A stretch of DNA of 26,275 nucleotides, from the NCBI GenBank assembly GCA_964480425.1, contig CAYZPY010000017.1:1-26275 (forward strand), written 5' to 3'. This stretch comes from CAYYMD01 sp964480425. GTDB taxonomy: Bacteria; Planctomycetota; Phycisphaerae; SM23-33. Position numbers and translations under genes: made by a program. How positions within the stretch are numbered: the first letter of the stretch is position 1; every line of letters begins with the position of its first letter. The notes under the pieces are model-generated. The model did not search any database and had not been told where the DNA came from. It was given only the letters and a program-made list of their open reading frames with translations. Shown in pieces: positions 1 to 7,272 of the stretch.

Positions 1-48
1 CAGGGATAAATAATTATCTTAATTTAGTTTTGCAGCAGGAGAAAAACA

Positions 49-423
49 ATGTCACGTGAAGATGTAAACGACACGCCCCCCGAGCCGATCTCGCCCGAAA
101 ACGACGACGAAGAGCCCATCAGTCTGGAAGGCACCTCCCAGGAGTCCGGCGGGACCGCCAGCGTCAGGGCGTTCGGCGCCGCCGCACAGAAAACCGTCGG
201 CGAGAAGCAGTTCAACCGCGAACTGAACGTCACCGGACAGGGCGCCACGCGGTGTAGGGTGTTCCACTCAAAAATATCGGTCTCGGCGCTTGAGATGCTG
301 CAAAAGCAGATAAACGAGTGGCTCGACGACGACGAGATCGAGGTCAAGCAGGTTTGCCAGACTGTCGGAACCCTTCAGGGCAAGACCGCCGAGACCAACC
401 TCATCGTGACCGTCTGGTATTAA
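49..423 (+). CDS. Acidic hypothetical protein with small C-terminal alpha/beta domain
   Basis: This 124-residue protein is not a family I recognise. The first 45 or so residues are rich in Asp, Glu, Pro and Ser and look disordered. Residues 65-124 look like a compact domain: a strand around RCRVFH, a helix over SALEMLQKQINEWL, and two further strands ending in LIVTVWY. That is a beta-alpha-beta-beta order. The start is supported by AGGAG about 9 bases upstream of the ATG. There is no signal peptide or membrane segment, so it should be cytosolic. The next gene on this strand is about 300 bases away, so there is no operon clue. The reading frame is clean and codon use matches the neighbours, so I believe it is a real gene of unknown function. 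Confidence 0.75.
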   Translation: MSREDVNDTPPEPISPENDDEEPISLEGTSQESGGTASVRAFGAAAQKTVGEKQFNRELNVTGQGATRCRVFHSKISVSALEMLQKQINEWLDDDEIEVKQVCQTVGTLQGKTAETNLIVTVWY

Positions 424-489
424 TCGGGCGTGGACATTTTGTTCGACGTCGAAGGCGGTTGTTCGGACGGTCAAAAAAACTCTGATGAG

Positions 490-503
490 GTAAAATATTT
501 TAC
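490..503. repeat. Perfect 14-bp AT-rich palindrome
   Basis: GTAAAATATTTTAC reads the same on both strands. It lies about 220 bases upstream of the HicB-like gene and 67 bases after the preceding stop codon. It could be an operator, since HicB-type proteins often bind palindromes, but the distance is large and no second copy was seen. Confidence 0.35.
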
Positions 504-611
504 GTTAGATCAGGCGCTCCGAACCGGTTGAAACGTATAAGGATGCGTATTCGCCATTTGGTATAAGTACAAATCGGGCCGATTAAATCAGCGCCGCGGG
601 CCAAAGAATAT

Positions 612-641
612 TTGTCCTGCGCGCCGGATTGGGGATACAAT
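612..641 (+). promoter_or_regulatory. Possible sigma-70 promoter ahead of HicB-like gene
   Basis: TTGTCC and TACAAT are separated by 18 bases. The predicted transcription start is near 648, giving a leader of about 75 bases before the ATG at 724. The -35 matches four of six consensus positions and the -10 five of six. This is a pattern match only. Confidence 0.3.
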
Positions 642-723
642 TCATTTGAAAGTGATAATTAAAATACATGTGGGCTAAGAATTCAGTTTGCACGTTGGAA
701 GGAAATGGAATTTGGGGTGAATT

Positions 724-924
724 ATGAAGTTAGCAGTGCACATCAGGCAGGACGTCAGGGGTGGGTACAAGGCGGTGTGCCCGTCGTTGCCCGGATGCGT
801 TAGTCGCGGAAAAACCCGCCAGGAAGCCAGGGACAAGATCGACGACGCTATCCGCGGATACATCGCGGCGATGACCGATTTCGTCCCCGAACACCTGGTC
901 GAAGAAGAGGTGGCTGAACTGTGA
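724..924 (+). CDS. HicB-like antitoxin-type protein (orphan)
   Basis: A 66-residue protein with the HicB-type partial RNase H fold signature. It starts with a strand (KLAVHIRQD), continues through GGYKAVCPSLPGCVSRGKT, where LPGC followed by a G-x-T turn is the family hallmark, and then a helix (QEARDKIDDAIRGYIAAM). In toxin-antitoxin pairs HicB neutralises the HicA mRNA interferase and represses its own operon. Here no HicA-like small basic protein is visible on either side, and there is no C-terminal DNA-binding domain. It is therefore an orphan short HicB-like protein, possibly an antitoxin remnant or a stand-alone regulator. GGGGTG precedes the ATG at usable spacing. Confidence 0.7.
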   Translation: MKLAVHIRQDVRGGYKAVCPSLPGCVSRGKTRQEARDKIDDAIRGYIAAMTDFVPEHLVEEEVAEL

Positions 925-984
925 GATAACCGTGTCGGGACGATGCGGTAATCGGGCAAGGACGAGCCGGCCGGGAGGGAGTAT

Positions 985-1893
985 TCACCCGCGGGGGTGA
1001 TATTTAGCATGTACGGCCTTGAGACGGTCCGCATCCACGTGCGTATACACCTGGGTAGTTGATATGTCGGCGTGTCCGAGCATTTCCTGCACGCTTCTCA
1101 TGTCGGCGCCGCGCGCCAACATTGCCGTGGCGAAGCAGTGCCGCAGCGTGTGCGGTGACACCCTTGCAGCGATGGACGCCCGGCGGACGTACTTGGTTAC
1201 GATGCGATAGACGTCTTCGCGCGCCAGTTCGCGCCCGCTGCGCGACAAAAAGAGCGCCCGTCGGGGATTTTCATCGCCGGCCACCGCCGCCCGACCATCC
1301 CGGCGATACCTGCCGACGGCGTCGAGGGCCTCGGTGGCCAGGGGTATTATGCGCTCCTTTCGGCCTTTTCCCAGCACCCTCACCACGCCCAGGTTGGAAT
1401 TCACGTCACCCACCCGCAGATTGACCAGTTCGCTTGCGCGCATACCGGTAGCGTACAAAAGCGTCAGTATCGCGCGGTCTCGAACGGCGTGCTTGTCCTG
1501 GCGGGGGTCCGGGGAGTCTATGAGCGAGCGGACGGTTGAGTGCTCCAGGACGGTGGGTAGTCGGGTCCACTTTTTGGGCGAATCAATGTCGGCCGATACG
1601 TCCGTGCGCATCACGCCCGTTATCACGAGGTACTTGCAGAATGTCTTCACCGCCGCCAGGGCGCGCGCCACAGACGAGGCCGAAAGACCCCGACGCGCCG
1701 CAGAGACCAGAAAATCCGATATGTCGCCGGACGTAATGTCTTGCGGAACGCGGACGGACGAACTTTCCAGGTGCTCCAGAAATCGCTCCAGGTCGCGACG
1801 GTATCCCTGGCGGGTATTATTGGACAGCCCGCACTCTGCCTGGAGATAGTCGAGAAACCCCTCGAGTTGACGCTGATTGCGTCTACCTTGCAC
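985..1893 (-). CDS. xerD: Tyrosine recombinase, XerC/XerD type
   Basis: A site-specific recombinase of the Xer family, which resolves chromosome dimers at dif during division. The N-terminal SAM-like DNA-binding domain covers LEGFLDYLQAECGLSNNT and following residues. The catalytic domain shows the Arg in ATGMRASEL, the Lys in GKGRKERIIPL, HTLRH, the GH in MLGHADIS, and the nucleophilic Tyr in TTQVYTH. I chose the GTG at 1893, giving 302 residues, the usual Xer length, with the protein starting just before the conserved SAM-like region. An upstream ATG at 1962 would add 23 Ser/Arg-rich residues that look like out-of-frame translation of the preceding Cys-rich gene. With the GTG start it overlaps that gene by 11 bases, suggesting translational coupling. 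XerC and XerD cannot be separated by eye; xerD is the likelier label. Confidence 0.9.
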   Translation of the reverse strand: MQGRRNQRQLEGFLDYLQAECGLSNNTRQGYRRDLERFLEHLESSSVRVPQDITSGDISDFLVSAARRGLSASSVARALAAVKTFCKYLVITGVMRTDVSADIDSPKKWTRLPTVLEHSTVRSLIDSPDPRQDKHAVRDRAILTLLYATGMRASELVNLRVGDVNSNLGVVRVLGKGRKERIIPLATEALDAVGRYRRDGRAAVAGDENPRRALFLSRSGRELAREDVYRIVTKYVRRASIAARVSPHTLRHCFATAMLARGADMRSVQEMLGHADISTTQVYTHVDADRLKAVHAKYHPRG

Positions 1894-2092
1894 AGGCCGA
1901 CAACGCACCGACGCGCTGCGGGCCGAACAAGCCGACGCCGAACTGGCACGTCTGGGGCTCATGGCCTATCAGTTCCTGGTAGACGGTACAATTCGCGTAA
2001 TGTTCGGCACAGAACGTAAAGGCCCTTGTGATGTTCTTGAGGGTCAGATGTTCGGCGCACCGCGGGTCGCATTTGTTGACAAATGGGCACAT
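1883..2092 (-). CDS. Small Cys-rich protein upstream of Xer recombinase
   Basis: A 69-residue protein. The ATG at 2092 is preceded by GATGAGG at good spacing, which supports this start over an in-frame ATG at 2164. Its N-terminal 42 residues carry Cys at 2, 8, 12, 28 and 35 and His at 15 and 31, in the order CPF, DPRC, a helix with EHLTLKNI, FCAEHYANC and TVYQEL. The spacing of C2, C12, C28 and C35 suggests a metal- or Fe-S-binding site. I recall similar short planctomycete proteins of unknown function but cannot name a family. The C-terminal 25 residues look unstructured and overlap the start of the recombinase gene in another frame. The motif-rich N-terminus and ribosome binding site make it a likely real gene, probably the first cistron of a two-gene unit. 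Confidence 0.65.
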   Translation of the reverse strand: MCPFVNKCDPRCAEHLTLKNITRAFTFCAEHYANCTVYQELIGHEPQTCQFGVGLFGPQRVGALSACAR

Positions 2093-2228
2093 AATTACCT
2101 CATCATATAAACCACGTCGGCAAATACCGGATTCGCCGCTTAGGATTACTATCGGAATGCGCACAACTCGGGCTTGAGAAAATCACCCCCCGTTTCGGCT
2201 CGACCCGCAGTGCCGGACGGGCCTGTGT

Positions 2229-2765
2229 TTAATCCGCTTTTTCGGGGTATCCCGATTTGATCCAGTTCACGAACGCCTTGGCCAAACCCTCTGCCTTTCT
2301 GCCCGTCCCCAGCGTGGAGCGGGTTGTGGTCCTTCCTATGCAGTTGGCCTCGGCGAGCTTGGCGCCGGTCGCACTGTCCACCATCGTGGCGCGCATAATG
2401 ACCTCTTCCAGCGGTTTGACCATTGAAGAGACGGTCGATTTGTCTTCGTAGTGGATTATTCTTCCGGTGATGACCGCCGTCTTTTCGCCCCGCGTTTCGG
2501 GCAGTTTCGCCTCGGCAAGTTGCTTGCCGAATTCCACCTCGAGCAGCTGGCGGAATTCCGGTGGCGTATTTCCGCCCGAATCGTCGGTTATCTGCCCCAG
2601 TTCGAAGTTGCCGTATTGGGACAGGTCCCCGGCTATCTTGACTGGAACGTATTTGCCATTCGCACCGGTGACGATGCCCAGTCCTTCCTTGAAGGAGGTA
2701 GTGCAGCCGCCCGCCATAGTACTAATCGTCGCCGCCAGTATGCACAGGTGCAGTTTCTTTATCAT
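2229..2765 (-). CDS. Predicted lipoprotein, DUF4410-like
   Basis: A 178-residue protein with a bacterial lipoprotein signal: basic MIKK, a hydrophobic stretch, and a lipobox ending in GGC with Cys21 as the acylated residue. The mature part resembles envelope lipoproteins of the DUF4410 kind. It has a long helix (EFRQLLEVEFGKQLAEAKL), then strands in AVITGRIIHYEDK, VIMRATMVDSATGAKLAEANCIG, and a final helix (GLAKAFVNWIKSGY). The start at 2765 is set by GGGAG just upstream and by the signal peptide. A longer frame to 2882 has no signal and is rejected. It lies 68 bases downstream of the polytopic membrane protein on the same strand, so the two may be cotranscribed. The role is unknown, and the DUF4410 assignment is by sequence style only. 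Confidence 0.75.
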   Translation of the reverse strand: MIKKLHLCILAATISTMAGGCTTSFKEGLGIVTGANGKYVPVKIAGDLSQYGNFELGQITDDSGGNTPPEFRQLLEVEFGKQLAEAKLPETRGEKTAVITGRIIHYEDKSTVSSMVKPLEEVIMRATMVDSATGAKLAEANCIGRTTTRSTLGTGRKAEGLAKAFVNWIKSGYPEKAD

Positions 2766-2833
2766 GTTCGTTCTCCCTTGTTTGCCGGGCGGTCGCCGGA
2801 CCTGTCCCGAGGTTATCGTATTCCTTGCGGTTT

Positions 2834-4564
2834 TTATTCGCCTACCATCCTGATGCGATAGGGCAGAAAATGCATGCCCCATTTCTGTTTAGTGTCCACG
2901 GAAGTATTTTCGGGCAGTATCGGCTCGAGTATCGTCGTATCGTCGGGCCTCAGTCCCGCCCGCAGTATTATATACCACTGTGTCGCGCCGGAATATAATT
3001 TGTCGCCCCGCATTTCCTCCACCAGGGCGGCGACGGCGCCGGCGTCGGCCTGGTCGCGCCGTCCGGGATGGAGCAGACGGTCCTGGCGGTTGACGAGCTC
3101 CGCCCACTGCTCCAGGCGGTGCGGCGCGAAGTAATATATGAACTCAATATCGGCGGGGCACGCCAGCACCGACCTGCGCGCCGACATTCGGAACCGGTCG
3201 CGGTCCGTGATGAATACCGCGCCGGTGTCGGTATTTTGCCTGGCCCATGCTGCGATGTTCTGCAGTTCCCGTCGCGAACCGCGGCGCCTTCGATGTTTTA
3301 TGACGCTCGAGGGTTTGTCGGCCTCCTGCATAAAAGCCGTCGCCGATTCGAGCATCTCGTGACGAACTATGCGCAGGTTGTCCGCCGGAAGCATCCACCC
3401 GATAAACAGCGCAACGCAGAACCATCGCAGGATGGAGCGGTGTTTCTGAACCATCCTGAACAAGTTGGTAAGCGCCTGCGCAAGGAGCATGTAAAGCGGG
3501 GGCATGATCAGCGCCGAGGCGCCGAGGAATCCTATAACGGGAGGCTGGACGCCCCTTGCCTTGCCGAACAACTGGCTTGCGGCGTGCAGACCGCCGGCAA
3601 CTATCAGTGCCGTAATCGTAAAAGCCAGCCAGAAGTAACCGTCCGAGAGTGTGAACCTCTCGCCCCGAGTCAGCACGATAAGCGCAGGTATCACCAGTAT
3701 GCCCACGACAAGACCGAGGTTCGGAAGGTCCTTCAGGACGTCGGGGAAAAATACATCGAATCCCGCAGCGTGGCACGCCGCAACGGAATCCGCGTATCGC
3801 CCTGCTATCAGCCCTGCGGACGTCGAGTAGCGAAGACCCGTCAGATACCACAGGTACGGTCCGGCCATCAGCATCGCCACAAACACGCATCCCATCGCCA
3901 TTGGCCAGGCGAACAGGGAGAACCTCCGTTTGACCAGCAGCGCCACCAGCAGCACAATCGTCAGGTTGGTCGCCACCGACAGCGACACGTTGCCCATCAG
4001 CCCGATGAATACGAACAGCAGCATGAGTCTGGGCCAGGCGAACCTGTCCTCCAGCGAACTGTATCGCAAAAACGCCAGCACCAGCACGGGCGTAAGCGCC
4101 AGGCAGATGCTTTCTGGCGTGATGGATGACAGGTTGCCCAGTCCCCAGTAATATCCGCCCAGCGTGTCGGTCACTGCCGAGGACAACACCGCCACGTACG
4201 CAGATACCGACCAACTGCGGCACTGTCGGAACAGAAGCGCGTACATGCCGCAAAGGTAAAGCATCACCGCGAATCCGCTGAGCACCCGAAACGGCAGGAC
4301 AATGTCGCGGTAGCCCGTAGGCGAGAGCATCATCTCCATCAGAGACCCGAACACAGGCGAGTGTCCGCGCCAGGCGCCGTCGTCCCTGTAGGTCATGTCG
4401 TGCTGATAGAGCCGCTCGTCGTGGCGCTTCACCGCCGCCGACGCTATGCCGACCTGGTCGTCGCTGAGGCGGTCTTCCAGCGTCGCCTGGTATCCGCACG
4501 CCGTCGCCACCGCCGCGAATATCAACACCGCCACGAGATGTCTTGGTTTGTGAACCGGTCTCAT
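2834..4564 (-). CDS. Polytopic membrane protein, possibly glycosyltransferase-like (DUF6798-like C-terminus)
   Basis: A 576-residue inner-membrane protein with roughly ten to eleven hydrophobic segments between residues 10 and 410. Examples are LVAVLIFAAVATA, VLSGFAVMLYLCGMYALLF, LMLLFVFIGLMG, LGLVVGILVIPALIVL and WFCVALFIGWMLP. The soluble C-terminal part of about 150 residues includes IAAWARQNTDTGAVFITD, FRMSARRSVLACPADIEF and LEQWAEL. This resembles the tail of planctomycete membrane proteins annotated DUF6798, some of which look like GT-C glycosyltransferases. An Asp-containing first loop (RHDERLYQHDM) could be the catalytic loop of such an enzyme, but this is inference. The start at 4564 has AAGGA eight bases upstream and fits the promoter at 4597-4624; the ATG at 4624 would lie inside that promoter. 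A lipoprotein gene follows on the same strand. Confidence 0.75.
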   Translation of the reverse strand: MRPVHKPRHLVAVLIFAAVATACGYQATLEDRLSDDQVGIASAAVKRHDERLYQHDMTYRDDGAWRGHSPVFGSLMEMMLSPTGYRDIVLPFRVLSGFAVMLYLCGMYALLFRQCRSWSVSAYVAVLSSAVTDTLGGYYWGLGNLSSITPESICLALTPVLVLAFLRYSSLEDRFAWPRLMLLFVFIGLMGNVSLSVATNLTIVLLVALLVKRRFSLFAWPMAMGCVFVAMLMAGPYLWYLTGLRYSTSAGLIAGRYADSVAACHAAGFDVFFPDVLKDLPNLGLVVGILVIPALIVLTRGERFTLSDGYFWLAFTITALIVAGGLHAASQLFGKARGVQPPVIGFLGASALIMPPLYMLLAQALTNLFRMVQKHRSILRWFCVALFIGWMLPADNLRIVRHEMLESATAFMQEADKPSSVIKHRRRRGSRRELQNIAAWARQNTDTGAVFITDRDRFRMSARRSVLACPADIEFIYYFAPHRLEQWAELVNRQDRLLHPGRRDQADAGAVAALVEEMRGDKLYSGATQWYIILRAGLRPDDTTILEPILPENTSVDTKQKWGMHFLPYRIRMVGE

Positions 4565-4596
4565 TCGGCGCTTCCTTATAGGCCTTGTCGAACGAT

Positions 4597-4624
4597 AGTA
4601 TAAAGACGCCGGTATAATAAACAA
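4597..4624 (-). promoter_or_regulatory. Probable promoter of the membrane protein gene
   Basis: Reading the minus strand, TTGTTT (4624-4619) and TATACT (4602-4597) are 16 bases apart. They predict a start near 4590 and a 25-base leader before the ATG at 4564. The opposite strand holds a TATAAT at 4613-4618 that may serve tilS, so the two divergent promoters would overlap. Confidence 0.4.
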
Positions 4625-4654
4625 TACGCGCCTTTACGCCGGTGCCGATGCGAC

Positions 4655-6109
4655 ATGGACGAATTCGTAGAAAAACTCGCCGCGAACATCGACGCCGCCG
4701 GTCTGTTTGAAGCCGGCGCGCCGGTGCTGGTGGGGGTGTCCGGCGGGGCCGACAGCATGGCGCTGCTGGCGGCGCTGCGTCGGCTCGCCGCCCGGCCGAA
4801 CCGCGGGTATAAGATCACCGCCGCCCATCTGAATCACCGCCTCCGTCCCGATGCCGGCGACGATGAGGAATTCACCGCGACCGTCGCCGAAAAATGGGGC
4901 ATCCGGTGCATCACCGCCCGGCGTGACGTTAAAAAATACGCCGACCGGCACGGTCTGGGCGTCGAGGAGGCGGCCAGGCGCCAAAGGTACGACTTTCTGC
5001 TCGCCGCCGCGCGGGACGCCTCGGCCCGATACGTCGCACTGGGGCACCACGGCGACGACAACGTCGAGACCATCCTGTATCACGTCATCCGCGGAACGCA
5101 CGTTCGGGGTCTTGCGGGCATACCCGCCACCAGACCACTGGGTCAGGGCATCGTGCTGGTGCGTCCGATGCTTAATTGCCGACGGAGCGAAATAGAGGAC
5201 TTCTGCCGAAGGGAAAAAATCCCCTGGCGAACCGACCCGACGAACGCGGACGTTTCTTTCAGCCGGAACTTCATTCGCAACGAACTGCTTCCGCTGGTTC
5301 GCGGGCGCCTGAATCCCCGCGTGGACGGCGCGCTGCTTTCACTGGGCGCCGCGGCCGATAAGTTGAGCCGCTTGCTGGACCGCCTCGCCCGCGGCGCCTA
5401 CCACGACGCACTGCACAAAACCGCCCCGGGGCGCATCGTATTGTCCGCCGAGGCGCTCGCCGGCCACGCCGAGGTCGTCCGCTGCGAAGTTCTCCGAGTT
5501 GCGCTGCAGGACCTCGGCGCGCCGCTGGGAAAGGTCACCGCCGAACATTACGTTCGCTTTGCCGCGTTAACCGGCGGCGGGGCGGTGGCGCTGCCCGGCG
5601 GATGGGTCGCCCGCAGCGAGGGGGCGGAAATAATAATTTCACGCACCCGGGGGGATGATTCCCGACCTGTCGCACCGATGGATCTGGTGTGCCCCGGCAG
5701 GACCGTTCTGGACGACGGGAGAATCGTCCTGTGCGACGTGGGTCCGATTGACCGCCGGGCCTTTAAGGAGCACCTCGACGATCACGCCGCCGGCGTGGAA
5801 TATATCGACGCCGATCGCATCGCAGGCCGGCTTGTCGCCCGGACGAGACGGTCGGCGGACCGGTTCGTCCCGCTGGGCGCACCGGGCTCCGTGTCGGTGA
5901 GCGACTTTTTGACCAATCTCAAGCTGCCGCGCCGGCGGCGCGGGCGGGTCCTGTGCGTATGCGACGAGGGGGGCATAGTATACCTCGCCCCGCTGCGGAT
6001 CGCCGAGCGGGTCAAGGTCACGCCCGACACTCGTCGTGTGGTTCGGATCGCCCTGATGCGCCCTGTGGGCGGCGGCGAAAGTCTTGACGAACAAGAACCT
6101 GTGGGCTAA
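4655..6109 (+). CDS. tilS: tRNA(Ile)-lysidine synthetase
   Basis: TilS ligates lysine to C34 of the CAU-anticodon tRNA-Ile, changing it to read AUA. The 484-residue protein has the PP-loop ATPase signature SGGADS at 29-34, the second conserved stretch GHHGDDNVETIL, then RGLAGIP, RPML and the WRTDPTNADVSFSRNFIRNELLP block that marks TilS. A C-terminal domain of the TilS_C type follows from about VEYIDADRI to the end. The length is normal for a long-form TilS. No clear Shine-Dalgarno lies ahead of the ATG. A TATAAT at 4613-4618 would give a leader of about 30 bases. The end overlaps the proposed TTG start of the MlaE-like gene by 26 bases, so the pair is probably cotranscribed. Confidence 0.95.
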   Translation: MDEFVEKLAANIDAAGLFEAGAPVLVGVSGGADSMALLAALRRLAARPNRGYKITAAHLNHRLRPDAGDDEEFTATVAEKWGIRCITARRDVKKYADRHGLGVEEAARRQRYDFLLAAARDASARYVALGHHGDDNVETILYHVIRGTHVRGLAGIPATRPLGQGIVLVRPMLNCRRSEIEDFCRREKIPWRTDPTNADVSFSRNFIRNELLPLVRGRLNPRVDGALLSLGAAADKLSRLLDRLARGAYHDALHKTAPGRIVLSAEALAGHAEVVRCEVLRVALQDLGAPLGKVTAEHYVRFAALTGGGAVALPGGWVARSEGAEIIISRTRGDDSRPVAPMDLVCPGRTVLDDGRIVLCDVGPIDRRAFKEHLDDHAAGVEYIDADRIAGRLVARTRRSADRFVPLGAPGSVSVSDFLTNLKLPRRRRGRVLCVCDEGGIVYLAPLRIAERVKVTPDTRRVVRIALMRPVGGGESLDEQEPVG

Positions 6110-6941
6110 ACCTTCTGACATGCTGACCGCTGCGTTGGACAATCTCGGAAGGCGGGTGCTGAGCATTATGTTCGGGTTCGGCGATTTCTGCCGCTTCTGC
6201 GGTCGGACGTTCGTGTGGATATTCGCCGGCACCTCGCGTTTGCAGAATCTGCGGTTGTTGTTTCCCCAGATGTACGAGATAGGGACGCGCAGCATTCCCG
6301 TGGTCATCATCACCGGCGCGTTCGTGGGGGCGGTTCTGGCGGTGCAGACCGTAATGCAGTTCAAGTCCATCGGGATGGAAGGCAGGATGGGCACCATAAT
6401 CAATCTGTCGGTTCTGCGCGAACTTGGACCGGTGCTGGCTGGATTGATCCTGGCCGGTCGCGTCGGCGGGGGGCTTACTGCCGAACTGGGAACCATGCGA
6501 GTCACCGAGCAGATCGACGCACTCCGCGCCATGGGCACAACACCCATTCGCGTTCTGGTCGTACCGAGGTTCCTGGCGTGCGTGCTGCTTATACCCGTGC
6601 TGGTGATGTACGCCGATTTCATGGGAATACTGGGCGGGTACGTGATCAGCGTGTACGTTTACGGAATAACAGGCGACCAGTTCTGGGCGCACGCGTCCAG
6701 CGCGGTGGAATATTTCGACATATTTTACGGTCCCGTCAAGAGCGTGTTCTTCGGAGGGGTGATGAGTCTTATATGCTGTTACAAGGGTTTCAGGTGTCCT
6801 CCCGGTGCGGCGGGGGTCGGCAGGGCGTGCACCGAGAGTTTCGTGGCCAGTTGCATGGCCATCCTGGCACTGGACTTTTTCCTGGGCATGTTCCTCAACA
6901 CGATTTACGAATTTTACTTCGGCGTCAAGATAGTGCTATAG
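6084..6941 (+). CDS. mlaE: MlaE-family ABC transporter permease
   Basis: A 285-residue integral membrane protein of the MlaE/YrbE permease family. These are the membrane subunits of MCE-type lipid transporters that move phospholipids between membranes. The diagnostic core is present: GAFVGAVLAVQTVMQF, then LSVLRELGPVLAGLILAGRVGGGLTAELGTM, then TEQIDALRAMGTTPIRVLVVPRFLA. Several hydrophobic segments follow to the C-terminus. The start is uncertain. A TTG at 6084 overlaps tilS by 26 bases, and an ATG at 6120 would leave 273 residues; neither has a strong ribosome binding site. The ATPase (MlaF) and MCE protein (MlaD), usually adjacent, are not in the window. The next gene encodes an unrelated protein. 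Confidence 0.9.
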   Translation: MTNKNLWAKPSDMLTAALDNLGRRVLSIMFGFGDFCRFCGRTFVWIFAGTSRLQNLRLLFPQMYEIGTRSIPVVIITGAFVGAVLAVQTVMQFKSIGMEGRMGTIINLSVLRELGPVLAGLILAGRVGGGLTAELGTMRVTEQIDALRAMGTTPIRVLVVPRFLACVLLIPVLVMYADFMGILGGYVISVYVYGITGDQFWAHASSAVEYFDIFYGPVKSVFFGGVMSLICCYKGFRCPPGAAGVGRACTESFVASCMAILALDFFLGMFLNTIYEFYFGVKIVL

Positions 6942-7007
6942 TCCACTAATGCCCATTCCCGGGTCTGTGCCAAGAGCAAAATACCGCAGCAGCGAACATC
7001 CACGACA

Positions 7008-7250
7008 ATGATTTTACAGAAAATTTCAAACTGGAAAAAACGGCATCGCAATCCGACGAACTTCTGGCTTCACGTGGCCGGAATCCCGGTGTGTTTTCTG
7101 GCGGCGCCGCTGCTGGCGGTTTTTGGGCAGTGGATGCTGGCGGGGCTGCTGTTCGTGGCCGGATACGTGTTGCAGTTTATCGGGCACCTCATAGAGGGCA
7201 ACCGCTCAGGCGAGGAGCAGTGGCTGAGAAAAATTCTCTCTAAAAAATGA
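7008..7250 (+). CDS. Short Mpo1/DUF962-like membrane protein
   Basis: An 80-residue protein with the DUF962 (Mpo1-like) pattern: HRNPTNFWLHVAGIP near the start, two hydrophobic segments (VCFLAAPLLAVFGQWML and AGLLFVAGYVLQFIGHL), and HLIEGNRSGEE near the end. In yeast, Mpo1 is an Fe(II)-dependent dioxygenase for 2-hydroxy fatty acids, using conserved His residues. Here His13, His22 and His60 occupy comparable places. The protein is about half the length of typical Mpo1, so whether it is an active enzyme is unknown. The ATG has no obvious Shine-Dalgarno. It lies 66 bases after the MlaE-like gene on the same strand. Both would act at membrane lipids, but a shared role is only speculation. Confidence 0.7.
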   Translation: MILQKISNWKKRHRNPTNFWLHVAGIPVCFLAAPLLAVFGQWMLAGLLFVAGYVLQFIGHLIEGNRSGEEQWLRKILSKK

Positions 7251-7272
7251 CCCGACGCGTTACGGTGTTGTT

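Larger units (their letters stand above)
424..723. other. Intergenic stretch without a recognisable gene
   Basis: About 300 bases, more AT-rich than the flanks. I see no coding frame with a ribosome binding site and no RNA gene. It contains a perfect 14-bp palindrome at 490-503 and a possible promoter at 612-641 ahead of the HicB-like gene. Confidence 0.5.

Noticed and set aside
1894..1962. ATG start of the Xer recombinase at 1962
   Set aside because: It adds a Ser/Arg-rich stretch atypical of Xer proteins and lies wholly inside the Cys-rich gene; the GTG at 1893 gives normal length.
3068..4499. Long open frames on the plus strand and another minus frame inside the membrane protein gene
   Set aside because: They are rich in Arg, His and Gln with no recognisable domain, and lie across a frame with clear membrane segments. 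High-GC shadow frames.
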